Assembly: GCF_009765985.1 (NCBI RefSeq)
Contig: NZ_LMUM01000034.1
Coordinates: 159,508 to 223,507 of the forward strand
Source of the DNA: Acidobacterium sp. S8
GTDB lineage: Bacteria; Acidobacteriota; Terriglobia; Terriglobales; Acidobacteriaceae
DNA length: 64,000 nucleotides
Reading direction: 5' to 3'
Position numbers and translations under genes: made by a program. The notes beneath the pieces were generated by a model. The model searched no databases. It saw only the letters and a program-made list of their open reading frames with translations, and had not been told where the DNA came from. Positions 1-7,907 of the stretch are shown in pieces. How positions within the stretch are numbered: position 1 is the stretch's first letter; every line of letters begins with the position of its first letter.

Positions 1-732
1 GAAGCGTCAGCAATCGGCATCAGGAAAATTCACGAACCGGAACAACTGTGGCGCACGCTCGATGAACTGGGCGACCGGCAAAGTTACTATCTTCTGGAAC
101 GGTTTGTCCCCGGCGATATTTATCATGTCGACGCGATTACCAGTGAGCGGCGAGTGATGTTCGCCGAGGTCAGCCGCTACGGCAAGCCTCCGATGCAGGT
201 AATGCACGAGGGTGGGGTATTTACGACACGGGTCGTGGACCGCGCAGGCGACGACGCGCGGCAACTTATTGCCCTGAACGCGCGGCTGATTCCCGCACTG
301 GGTATGGTACGGGGAGTGACGCATGCCGAGTACATTCGCGGGAGAGACGGCAGATATTATTTTCTCGAGGTGGCAGCGCGTGTCGGCGGGGCCTTTATCG
401 CCGACGTGGTGGAATTCGCTACCGGCGTGAACCTCTGGGAGGAGTGGGCGCGCATTGAAGTGTGCTCAGTGCGTGGAGAGGCGTATAAGCCGCCGGTCCA
501 GTTGCGGGATTATGCGGGGAGCGTGCTGTGCCTGGCCCGTTCCGCCGATCCGGATGTCTCCGCCTTCGATGCGCCGGAGATTGTCTACCGCATGAAGAAA
601 CATCACCACGCAGGCCTCATTGTGAGGTCAGAAGACCCCGAGCGCGTGAAGACGCTGCTGGACGACTATGGAATGCGCTTCGCCGAGATGTACCTCGCGG
701 TGCAGCCTGTTCCCGACAAGCCGACCGCCTGA
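1..732 (+). CDS. ATP-grasp domain protein, C-terminal part (5' truncated by window)
   Basis: The reading frame is open from base 1 and ends at TGA 730-732, so about 243 C-terminal residues are visible and the N-terminus lies outside the window. An internal GTG/ATG near 154 is not the true start, because protein-like sequence (YYLLERFVPGDIYHVDAI) continues upstream of it. The segment FLEVAARVGG resembles the Glu-x-Asn/Ala-x-Arg-x-Gly-Gly ATP/metal-binding end of ATP-grasp ligases. Members join a carboxylate to an amine, thiol or other nucleophile using ATP. The substrate cannot be read from this fragment, and a carboxylate-amine ligase or carbamoyl-phosphate synthase L-like enzyme are both possible. 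Confident in the fold, not in the reaction. Confidence 0.75.
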   Translation, partial: EASAIGIRKIHEPEQLWRTLDELGDRQSYYLLERFVPGDIYHVDAITSERRVMFAEVSRYGKPPMQVMHEGGVFTTRVVDRAGDDARQLIALNARLIPALGMVRGVTHAEYIRGRDGRYYFLEVAARVGGAFIADVVEFATGVNLWEEWARIEVCSVRGEAYKPPVQLRDYAGSVLCLARSADPDVSAFDAPEIVYRMKKHHHAGLIVRSEDPERVKTLLDDYGMRFAEMYLAVQPVPDKPTA

Positions 733-843
733 CCTCGGATCCGGAACAACGCAAGTTTCCTCCCCTATGTAGAAAACTATATAATGCCGCTCTCGCTCGT
801 GTTCAGAGATCGCCGGGCGGATAGTTTTCTGCGTGAGGTGAAC

Positions 844-2427
844 ATGAGGCTTATCGGAAGCAAAGTGTCCAATCGCTTTTGGATTGTTGTTTGTGTTCTC
901 GCATCTGCTGGGCGAGCACAGATGGCTACTTCGCAATATGACAATGCGCGGACCGGGGCTTATCTCAATGAAACCCGGTTAACGCCGCAAAACGTCAATC
1001 CAAAGCAGTTTGGAAGGCTTTTTACTCTGAAAGTAGACGGGGACGTATACGCGCAGCCGCTCTTCCTGGCCGGCGTGCAGATCCCGGGCAAAGGGCGGCA
1101 TGATGTCGTATTCATTGCGACGGAGCATGACAGTGTCTACGCATTCGATGCCTACGGAAATCCCTCCACGCCGCTGTGGCAGGTCAGCTTCCTCAAAGAC
1201 GGCGCCTCTACGATTTCGGCACGCGAAGTGGAATGCCCATTTATTGTGCCGGAAGTGGGGATCACACCCACTCCTGTCATGGATGCGAAATCAGGCACGC
1301 TCTATGTGCTTGCCCGCACCGAGCAGACACATTATCTTACCCGCGATTTTCACCAGAAACTTCACGCTCTGGCAGTAACAACCGGAGTAGAAAAATTTGG
1401 AGGCCCAACGGAAATACACGCTACGGTGCATGGCCAGGGAAACGGCAGTTCGGGCGGCAATGTGGCTTTCGAGCCATTGCGAGAGAATCCTCGGGCGGCC
1501 TTATTGCTTGCAAATGGCACGGTTTATCTCTCCTGGGCGTCTTCCTGTGATGTCGGCCCTTATCACGGCTGGCTCATGGCATACGATGCCCATACCCTGC
1601 AACAGAAGGCCGTATGGAATGCCTCACCGGATGCGGATGACAGCGGCATATGGGCGAGCGATACAGGACCTGCGGCAGATAAAGATGGCAATGTTTATGT
1701 CGCCACCGGCAACGGACTTTTCGACGCAGCCGGAGGGGCCTACGATTATGGAGATACATTCTTAAAACTGAGTGGGCAGACTCTGAAGCCCGTGGATTAC
1801 TTTGCTCCTTATAACGTGAAAGAACTCGATGCGAATGATGGTGATCTCGGCTCTGGCGGGCCGATGCTCCTGCCGGACCAGCCCGGACCGCATCCGCACC
1901 TCGCCGTTGTTGGCGGCAAAGATCCGCTCATTTACGTGCTCGACCGCGATCATCTCGGCCACTATCGCGCGGCAGGCAATACCCAGGCAGTGCAGACGAT
2001 TCCAACGGTCGGTGGAATTTATGGATCGATGGCTTACTGGAACCATCATGTCTATGTGCTGAGCAGCGGCGATGCGCTGCGCGACTATGCGGTAGTGGAT
2101 GGAAAGCTGATGCCGAAAGCAGCCAGCAGTTTCAAATTCGCAGACCATGCAGCCACCCCTGTGGTTTCCGCGAATGGCGACAGGAATGGAATTGTCTGGG
2201 TAGTGAGTTCAAAGGGTTGGAATTCTCCGAGCAGAACGGCGGTTCTGCACGCGTGCGATGCGGCAAACATCGGACATGAACTTTACAACACTGACCAAAA
2301 TTCCGCTCGCGATCGGGCAGGCAGCGCGCTTCGATTTAACATGCCGACGATCGTGAATGGGCACGTCTATGTGGGCGCCAAAGGCGAAGTCGATGTCTAT
2401 GGTTTGCTTCCGGTAAAAAACCGATGA
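844..2427 (+). CDS. exported PQQ-type beta-propeller protein
   Basis: A 527-residue secreted protein when started at ATG 844, which follows a good ribosome site (GTGAGGTG, 3-4 nt upstream) and gives an N-terminal signal peptide ending near GRAQ. The frame extends back to ATG 784, but that start would bury the signal peptide. The body has repeated blade-like segments (DVVFIATEHDSVYAFDA, DGNVYVATGNGLFDA, PLIYVLDRDHLG) typical of PQQ-like eight-bladed propellers. It may bind a quinone cofactor or act as a scaffold; I see no proof of dehydrogenase activity. The stop overlaps the start of the cytochrome-like lipoprotein gene by four bases (ATGA), so the two are probably translated together and act in the periplasm. 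Confidence 0.8.
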   Translation: MRLIGSKVSNRFWIVVCVLASAGRAQMATSQYDNARTGAYLNETRLTPQNVNPKQFGRLFTLKVDGDVYAQPLFLAGVQIPGKGRHDVVFIATEHDSVYAFDAYGNPSTPLWQVSFLKDGASTISAREVECPFIVPEVGITPTPVMDAKSGTLYVLARTEQTHYLTRDFHQKLHALAVTTGVEKFGGPTEIHATVHGQGNGSSGGNVAFEPLRENPRAALLLANGTVYLSWASSCDVGPYHGWLMAYDAHTLQQKAVWNASPDADDSGIWASDTGPAADKDGNVYVATGNGLFDAAGGAYDYGDTFLKLSGQTLKPVDYFAPYNVKELDANDGDLGSGGPMLLPDQPGPHPHLAVVGGKDPLIYVLDRDHLGHYRAAGNTQAVQTIPTVGGIYGSMAYWNHHVYVLSSGDALRDYAVVDGKLMPKAASSFKFADHAATPVVSANGDRNGIVWVVSSKGWNSPSRTAVLHACDAANIGHELYNTDQNSARDRAGSALRFNMPTIVNGHVYVGAKGEVDVYGLLPVKNR

Positions 2428-2738
2428 TGCGTTCGTCACAATACCGAACGATTTGCGCGCTTGCCGTTATCGCATTGTGCGCCGGGTGTCGCAAGCCTTC
2501 AGCGGAAAACGGGGCTGTGCTCTTCAGAAAGAATTGCGGCGGGTGCCGCACGTCGCAACCTGGCCAGGTAAAAGCTGCTCCTGTGCTCGACGGATATTTC
2601 AAGAGAAGTCCGCGGCCCAGTCTCCGTCAGACAAAACGGACGATCCGAGACGGAGGACGTTTTATGCCTCCGTTTCGCAACCGGTTGTCATCGGACCAGG
2701 TAGACGATCTGATCGCTTATTTGAAGAGCTGTCCATAA
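2424..2738 (+). CDS. cytochrome c-like lipoprotein with degenerate haem motif CGGCR
   Basis: 104 residues. The N-terminus has a lipoprotein signal with a lipobox-like AGC near residue 22. The rest has the shape of a small class I cytochrome c: a Cys-x-x-Cys segment at residues 38-41, a GGRFMPPF segment carrying the expected methionine ligand, and a C-terminal helix DDLIAYLKSC. The residue after CGGC is Arg (CGC, bases 2547-2549), where haem attachment needs His (CAC is one base away). Translation is coupled to the upstream propeller gene by a 4-base overlap. The family assignment is good; whether the product binds haem is doubtful, and a single base error in the sequence is an alternative. 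Confidence 0.75.
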   Translation: MMRSSQYRTICALAVIALCAGCRKPSAENGAVLFRKNCGGCRTSQPGQVKAAPVLDGYFKRSPRPSLRQTKRTIRDGGRFMPPFRNRLSSDQVDDLIAYLKSCP

Positions 2739-2768
2739 ACCAGAGAGCAAAGGAGCAGGACAGCTAAA

Positions 2769-3854
2769 ATGGACGAGCAGGAACTTCGCATCGAAAGGAA
2801 AGTATCTGTGAGCGATACTGCTTACCAGTTTCCCCATCGCCGCTATAATCCGTTGCGCCAGCAATGGGTGCTGATTTCTCCGCACCGCACGCAGCGCCCG
2901 TGGCAGGGAGAAGTCAATCCGTCTTCCGGATTTTCGGATGTGCATTACGATCCCACCTGTTACCTGTGCCCGTGCAATGAGCGCGCAGGGGGACATCTTA
3001 ATCCCAACTATGAAAACGTATTCATTTTCGATAATGACTACGCTGCGCTGCTGCCGGACTCACCCGCGCCTCAAACATCTGGCATGCCGGAGCTGCTGCG
3101 CGCTGAGCAGGAACGTGGACGTTGCCGGGTGCTCTGCTTTCATCCCGACCACAGCCTGACCGTCGCTCTCATGGAGGAGCAGGATATTCTCGGCGTGGTA
3201 AACGCATGGGTGGAACAGTACAAGGAACTCTCGGCAAATCCTGAGATCCGTCATGTGCAGATTTTCGAGAATCGCGGCGCCATGATGGGGGCGAGCAATC
3301 CGCATCCTCATTGCCAGATATGGGCGACCGAGCATGTTCCCGATGAGCCCGCCCTCGAAACCGAGTCACAGAAAGCATATAAGGCCGAGCATGGCTCGTG
3401 CCTGCTTTGCGATTACCTCAAGACGGAAACGGACGCGAAGACACGTATCGTTTGCGAGAACGACGAATTTCTGGCGGTGGTACCGTGGTGGGCAGTGTGG
3501 CCGTTTGAGACGCTGGTGCTGGCGAAAAAGCACGTTGGATCAATGGCCGAGTTCTCGGATGCTCAGCGCGCCGCTCTGGCCAATATTCTCAAGCAGACGA
3601 CGACGCGCTACGACAACCTTTTCGAGACGAGCTTCCCTTACACAATGGGATTTCACCAGACGCCGTGCGATGGCGAAGAGCATGGTGAATGGCATTTCCA
3701 CGCGCATTATTATCCGCCGTTGCTGCGTTCGGCTACGGTGCGCAAATTCATGGTGGGTTTCGAAATGTTGGGAATGCCGCAGCGGGATATCACGCCGGAA
3801 AGCGCGGCTGATAGGCTGCGCTCTGTTGCAGCGGTTCATTTTACAAAGAAATAA
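2769..3854 (+). CDS. galT: galactose-1-phosphate uridylyltransferase
   Basis: 361 residues, the usual length for GalT. It transfers UMP from UDP-glucose to galactose-1-phosphate in the Leloir pathway (cytoplasm). The active-site NPHPHCQIWA lies at residues 177-186, with His181 expected to carry the uridylyl group, and the CYLC pair at residues 64-67 fits the structural zinc site. An AAGGAG lies about 13 nt before ATG 2769; a second possible start is GTG 2808, which has GGAAAG closer. It sits 30 bp after the cytochrome-like gene and is probably co-transcribed. An alpha-galactosidase at 11.7 kb and galU at 28.5 kb would supply and complete the pathway. Confidence 0.95.
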   Translation: MDEQELRIERKVSVSDTAYQFPHRRYNPLRQQWVLISPHRTQRPWQGEVNPSSGFSDVHYDPTCYLCPCNERAGGHLNPNYENVFIFDNDYAALLPDSPAPQTSGMPELLRAEQERGRCRVLCFHPDHSLTVALMEEQDILGVVNAWVEQYKELSANPEIRHVQIFENRGAMMGASNPHPHCQIWATEHVPDEPALETESQKAYKAEHGSCLLCDYLKTETDAKTRIVCENDEFLAVVPWWAVWPFETLVLAKKHVGSMAEFSDAQRAALANILKQTTTRYDNLFETSFPYTMGFHQTPCDGEEHGEWHFHAHYYPPLLRSATVRKFMVGFEMLGMPQRDITPESAADRLRSVAAVHFTKK

Positions 3855-3921
3855 AAAAGCGGATCGACCAAAGTCAGATTGTCATGATTCAAGCCGCAAA
3901 CCATTGATCTTATTGATTTCA

Positions 3922-3997
3922 TGGTGAGCTCGCTGGGATTCGAACCCAGGACCCACGCCTTAAAAGGGCGTTGCTCTACCAACTGAGCTACGAGCTC
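3922..3997 (-). tRNA. tRNA-Lys (anticodon TTT)
   Basis: On the minus strand the acceptor GAGCTCG pairs with CGAGCTC. The D-loop reads AGTTGGTAGA, the anticodon loop CTTTTAA sits in a 5-bp stem, and the T-loop is GGTTCGAATCC. CCA is encoded at the 3' end. It is 76 nt including CCA and lies between the convergent end of galT and an unrelated plus-strand gene. Confidence 0.97.
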
Positions 3998-4135
3998 ACG
4001 GAAAATTCCGCTACTTCAAAAATAACATAGAAGTGACAACACCTTGCATGAGACCAGTCATTCTTATCGAGGGTGATTGTGTTGCGAGTTGCTTCAGGCG
4101 CGGCATCTCACCATGAAGGGGCACCTGAAACCTTG

Positions 4136-4981
4136 ATGAAGGAAGACAACCTACGCTTCAGAATGAGGAATCGTCATTTCCTGCCCGGAATTCTGCTTTT
4201 GCTGCTGCCTGTTGTTCCTGCACATGCGCAGACGGCGATTCAGCAGGGGTTCAACCGTTTATACAATCTGGATTTCTCAGGAGCTCATCAAAGCTTTGAT
4301 ACCTGGGAGAAAACGCATCCCACTGACCCGATGGGTCCGGTTTCTCATGCGGCGGATTTCCTCTTTGCCGAATTCGACCGGCTCGGCGTGCTTCAGTCGC
4401 AATTCTTTATCGACGATAACCGGTATGAGTCACGTAAGAAGGAAGCCCCTGATCCCAATATGAAAACAAAGTTCGATCAGGCGCTGAACGCGACAGATGA
4501 CCTCTCAAGTAAGGCCTTGGCTGCCAACCCTGACGATTCCAATGCGCAATTTGCCAAGGTCTTCGCGCTGGGGCTCCGGTCTGACTACGCCGCGCTGATC
4601 GAACGCCGCGATCTGGCCGCCATCAGCTATACCAAGCAGAGCCGGGCAATTGCTGAACAGCTGCTGAAGGAGAAACCTGATGCTTACGACGCTTACCTCG
4701 CCGTCGGAATCGAAAATTATCTAAGCGGAATCAAGCCTGCGCCGGTCCGTTGGATGCTGCAGCTGGGCGGAGTGCAGACCGATAAGGAAGCTGGCCTGCG
4801 CGACCTGGAGCTGACTGCGGCACACGGCGACCTGCTTGCGCCCTTTGCACGGCTTCTGCTGGCGGTGGCGGCATTACGCGACAAAGACACAGCAAAAGCG
4901 TGCAATCTTCTCAGCGGATTGTCAGCGCGCTACCCGCAGAACAGTCTCTATCGAAACGAAAAACAGCAGCGCTGCCACTAG
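4136..4981 (+). CDS. exported TPR-like protein of unknown function
   Basis: 281 residues from ATG 4136; the frame extends to GTG 4073, and ATG 4163 is also possible. No start has a convincing ribosome site. A hydrophobic signal peptide ending PAHAQ is followed by an all-helical, alanine-rich protein with pairs of helices spaced like degenerate tetratricopeptide repeats (AIQQGFNRLYNLDFSGAHQ; AFARLL-type segments near the C-terminus). No catalytic motif was recognised. It is probably a periplasmic protein used in protein-protein contacts, which is inferred from fold only. Its neighbours (tRNA-Lys upstream, topoisomerase IB downstream) give no clue. Confidence 0.65.
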   Translation: MKEDNLRFRMRNRHFLPGILLLLLPVVPAHAQTAIQQGFNRLYNLDFSGAHQSFDTWEKTHPTDPMGPVSHAADFLFAEFDRLGVLQSQFFIDDNRYESRKKEAPDPNMKTKFDQALNATDDLSSKALAANPDDSNAQFAKVFALGLRSDYAALIERRDLAAISYTKQSRAIAEQLLKEKPDAYDAYLAVGIENYLSGIKPAPVRWMLQLGGVQTDKEAGLRDLELTAAHGDLLAPFARLLLAVAALRDKDTAKACNLLSGLSARYPQNSLYRNEKQQRCH

Positions 4982-5119
4982 ACGAACTCTTCGAGCCCGC
5001 TCCGCCGGGATGATTTGATTGCTTGGATAATTCTGAGCTGGGCTTGCTGGCGCGCAAAAATGCGACATCGGGTCAGGCTGCATGATCGGGAGATTGCATC
5101 CAATATCATCGGCGCCGCG

Positions 5120-6177
5120 ATGGATTTACAGACAACAGCCTTCGATCCAGTTCAATCAGCAAAAGACGCCGGACTTCGTTACGTAACGGATGCGCAACCC
5201 GGTATCCTGCGAAAGCGGCGTGGCAAAGGGTTCCGCTACATCGGGCCAGACGGCAAGCCAGTGCGCGATGCCGAGACGCTTGCCCGTATCGAGTCCCTCG
5301 TGATTCCCCCGCATGGACCGATGTGTGGATCTGCGCCAATCCCAAGGGACATCTTCAGGTAACCGGACGTGATGCCAAGGGCAGGAAGCAGAGCAGATAT
5401 CATCCTCGCTGGCGTGCGATACGCGATGAAACCAAATACGAGCGCATGATACTTTTCGGCACGGTTCTGCCTACCGTTCGTCAACAGGTAGAGCAAGACC
5501 TTAGCCTCGCTGGAATACCGCGAAAGAAGGTGCTGGCCGCCATCGTCCGGCTGATGGAGACCACATACATTCGCGTTGGCAACGAGGAATACGCGCGTAC
5601 CAATCATTCCTACGGGCTAACCACCATGCGAAACCGTCATGTCGAAATAGAGGGCGCGAACATCACCTTCAAATTCGAGGGCAAGAGTGGCATTCGCCAC
5701 AGCATCGATATCAATGACCGCAGGCTGGCAAAAATTATTCAGCGCTGCCAGGATCTCCCCGGCTATGAGCTCTTTCAGTTTGTCGATCGAGAAGGAGAAA
5801 ACCACACGATAGACTCGGCCGACGTAAATGATTACCTGCGCGAGATTACGAATCAGGATTTTACGGCGAAGGACTTTCGCACCTGGGCTGGGACCGTGCT
5901 CGCCAGTATGGCCCTTTGCGAGTTCGAAGCATTTGCCTCAGATACAGAAGCGAAAAAGAATATTGTGCAGGCCATTAAGCAGGTCGCCCGCCAACTCGGT
6001 AATACGCCTTCCGTCTGTCGGAAGTGCTATGTTCACCCTGCGATTCTGGAAAGCTATCTCAAGGGAGTTTTGCGCCGCAGCGCAAAGCGAAGCCACAGTA
6101 AGTCTGAAGATGGATCGCATGCGCTGCGCCAGGAAGAGGCTGCATTGATGCGCCTGCTGCGAAATGGCTCATCTTGA
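5120..6177 (+). pseudogene. DNA topoisomerase IB, frameshifted
   Basis: Two overlapping frames together make one bacterial (poxvirus-type) topoisomerase IB of about 350 residues. The first frame (from ATG 5120) reads up to SLVIPP and the second resumes at DVWICANPKGHLQ. Restoring one C in the C5 run at 5306-5310 gives a continuous IPPAWTDVWIC. The second frame keeps the catalytic parts: RVGNEEYARTNHSYGLTTM, KDFRTWAGT, and CRKCYVHP with the expected active tyrosine. The family relaxes supercoils by nicking one strand through a 3'-phosphotyrosine. As written the gene gives a 5' fragment of about 80 residues and no intact enzyme. A homopolymer sequencing error, a true frameshift or slippage are all possible. 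Confidence 0.85.
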
Positions 6178-6271
6178 GACTTCGGTCCGGCAACCGAGAA
6201 AATTGTAGGGTGACGTGGCGCCAGTCGACGGGTTGAGATCTCAATGCCTGTCGTTTGTTATAGTCAATAAG

Positions 6272-6688
6272 ATGGCGTCGAAGGTTCAGGTAAGCGCGAA
6301 ACCACAGGAAAAATCTCCGGGAATTCCATATGTCGCCTTCGTTCTTGGCTGGCTGGTTCCGGGACTAGGACATGTGCTTACGAAGCACTGGATACGGGCC
6401 GCTTTACTCTTTGTCTCGATTACATCTCTGTTCGTGCTCGGCATTATGATGCAGGGCAAACTCTACGCCGCCAATACCGGGGACATGCTGGAAATGCTCG
6501 GCTTCGCCGGCGATCTTGGCTGCGGTCTGCTGTATGTGATTGGACACCTCCTCGGTCTCGGCCACGGCGCCGTCCAGATCGCTACCGCTGACTACGGGAC
6601 CAAGTTCATTGTTGTCGCCGGGCTGCTGAATATTATCGCGGCGGTCGACGCGCATAACCTTCGCATAGGCAGGAAGCCGGCATGCTAG
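6272..6688 (+). CDS. DUF6677-like small membrane protein
   Basis: 138 residues from ATG 6272 (the frame extends upstream to 6215, but the conserved-looking part begins here). It begins AFVLGWLVPGLGHVL, followed by hydrophobic segments around residues 30-60 and 75-95, and ends with the segment AGLLNIIAAVDAH. This matches my recollection of the acidobacterial DUF6677 family of inner-membrane proteins, whose function is unknown. The last seven bases overlap the start of the next, 59-codon membrane protein gene, so the pair is likely translated together. Confidence 0.75.
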   Translation: MASKVQVSAKPQEKSPGIPYVAFVLGWLVPGLGHVLTKHWIRAALLFVSITSLFVLGIMMQGKLYAANTGDMLEMLGFAGDLGCGLLYVIGHLLGLGHGAVQIATADYGTKFIVVAGLLNIIAAVDAHNLRIGRKPAC

Positions 6689-6861
6689 CCCTCTCGCATT
6701 TTTCTTCGGTCCTGGTCTTCGCCACATTTGCCTCGATTGTCTTTGGCATCACCCAGCGCACCACTCCCAAAGCCATGGTCCGGTACGGTCTTTACTGCTG
6801 GAGCATGTTCGTGGGAATTGTGATTGCGGCCAGCTGGGTGATGTGGCTTATTCGCCGATAA
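6682..6861 (+). CDS. 59-residue membrane protein coupled to the DUF6677-like gene
   Basis: A short gene (ATG 6682 to TAA 6859-6861) that overlaps the upstream gene by seven bases. The product has two hydrophobic helices (SVLVFATFASIVFGIT and MFVGIVIAASWVMWLI) separated by a short basic loop (RTTPKAMVR), so it is a predicted two-pass inner-membrane protein. The overlap, the clean two-helix pattern and the lack of any competing frame support it as real. It ends two bases before the convergent stop of the GNAT gene. Function unknown; it probably works with its DUF6677-like partner. Confidence 0.75.
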   Translation: MLALSHFSSVLVFATFASIVFGITQRTTPKAMVRYGLYCWSMFVGIVIAASWVMWLIRR

Positions 6862-6863
6862 GC

Positions 6864-7832
6864 TCAGTGCCAGGAACGGTCCCACACCATCGCATCGAAA
6901 GAGTGCTTCTCGACAAAGCCTATGCGCCGGTAAAGCTCGACCGCGTTGGCGTTTTCTTCGGTGACAGTCAGCGTGAGTCCGCGAAAACCGCGACGACTTA
7001 GATTCTCCGCACATTCTTCGATTAAACGAAGTCCCAGACCAGCTCCTCGCTGATCATGCGCAACGCAAACCTGCGTAACGTGACCCACTTCTTCGCGCAC
7101 TCGTGAGCACAATAGAACACCGACGAGAGAAGCATCCGCGCTGCGAACGACCGAACGTGATGCGGCGGGATCGAAAATGCCGCAGCCGGGAAAGCGGACA
7201 ATGTTGTGCAGAAAACGCAGCGAGCCGGCGACCGAGCGATATTGATCGTTGATGTAGCTGTCCAGGTGGCCGTTGTAGGCATCCGCTATCAAATAGCTTG
7301 CTGGCTGAAAGTCGCATTCGCGCCAGGGATAAATGGTGAAGCCCTGAGGAGTCTCCCGGGCTTGGACCGAGGGCTTAAACTGCGTCAGATCAAGCTCCAT
7401 AAAGAGCCTGCGGAACAGCTTGAAACCGGTCTGGCGAAAGATTTCTGCGTGTACTCCATGTGGATGGAGCAGGAGCTGGCATTCTACGCGGTTGATGCCG
7501 GGCGAATGCTGCAACAGCTCGATCAGATGATCCAGCAATTGGCTTTCCACGTCGGCCGCCGCGCCGGAGAGCGAAAAGACATCGCCAATAATGGCCTTAT
7601 GGTCTTCGTAAACGCAAAAAATATATCCGCAGATGCGGCCATTTTCGACGGCAACGTAGCCGGGCAGTACGCGGGAGTCGAGATATTGCAGCAGCAGGTC
7701 AGCTGAGGAACGGTAATCCCATTGCAGACGCTCGCTCCACATGCGGCTCTCTTCTTCCAGCACATGGCGCAGGCTGCTGGCAGAAAAGTGTCGAAGGTCG
7801 AGGATCTCGAGTTGCAATGCAGAACTCATCAT
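6864..7832 (-). CDS. GNAT-family N-acetyltransferase (tandem GNAT domains)
   Basis: 322 residues, about twice the length of a single GNAT domain. The C-terminal half has the acetyl-CoA pyrophosphate loop QRGAGLG at residues 261-267, followed by the usual NANAVELYRRIGF motif. The N-terminal half looks like a degenerate second GNAT fold (AVENGRICGYIFCVYEDHKA). These enzymes move an acetyl group from acetyl-CoA to an amine; the substrate here is unknown. It lies convergent to the DUF6677-like pair and is the first of a minus-strand block. Start at ATG 7832; a second Met directly follows. Confidence 0.85.
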   Translation of the reverse strand: MMSSALQLEILDLRHFSASSLRHVLEEESRMWSERLQWDYRSSADLLLQYLDSRVLPGYVAVENGRICGYIFCVYEDHKAIIGDVFSLSGAAADVESQLLDHLIELLQHSPGINRVECQLLLHPHGVHAEIFRQTGFKLFRRLFMELDLTQFKPSVQARETPQGFTIYPWRECDFQPASYLIADAYNGHLDSYINDQYRSVAGSLRFLHNIVRFPGCGIFDPAASRSVVRSADASLVGVLLCSRVREEVGHVTQVCVAHDQRGAGLGLRLIEECAENLSRRGFRGLTLTVTEENANAVELYRRIGFVEKHSFDAMVWDRSWH

Positions 7833-7907
7833 TCACCGCTTACACGTGTCCCTGGGCGAACATCAGATTTCGCCTCTTTCCGGACCCAAAATCCAGACTT
7901 ACTTTGA

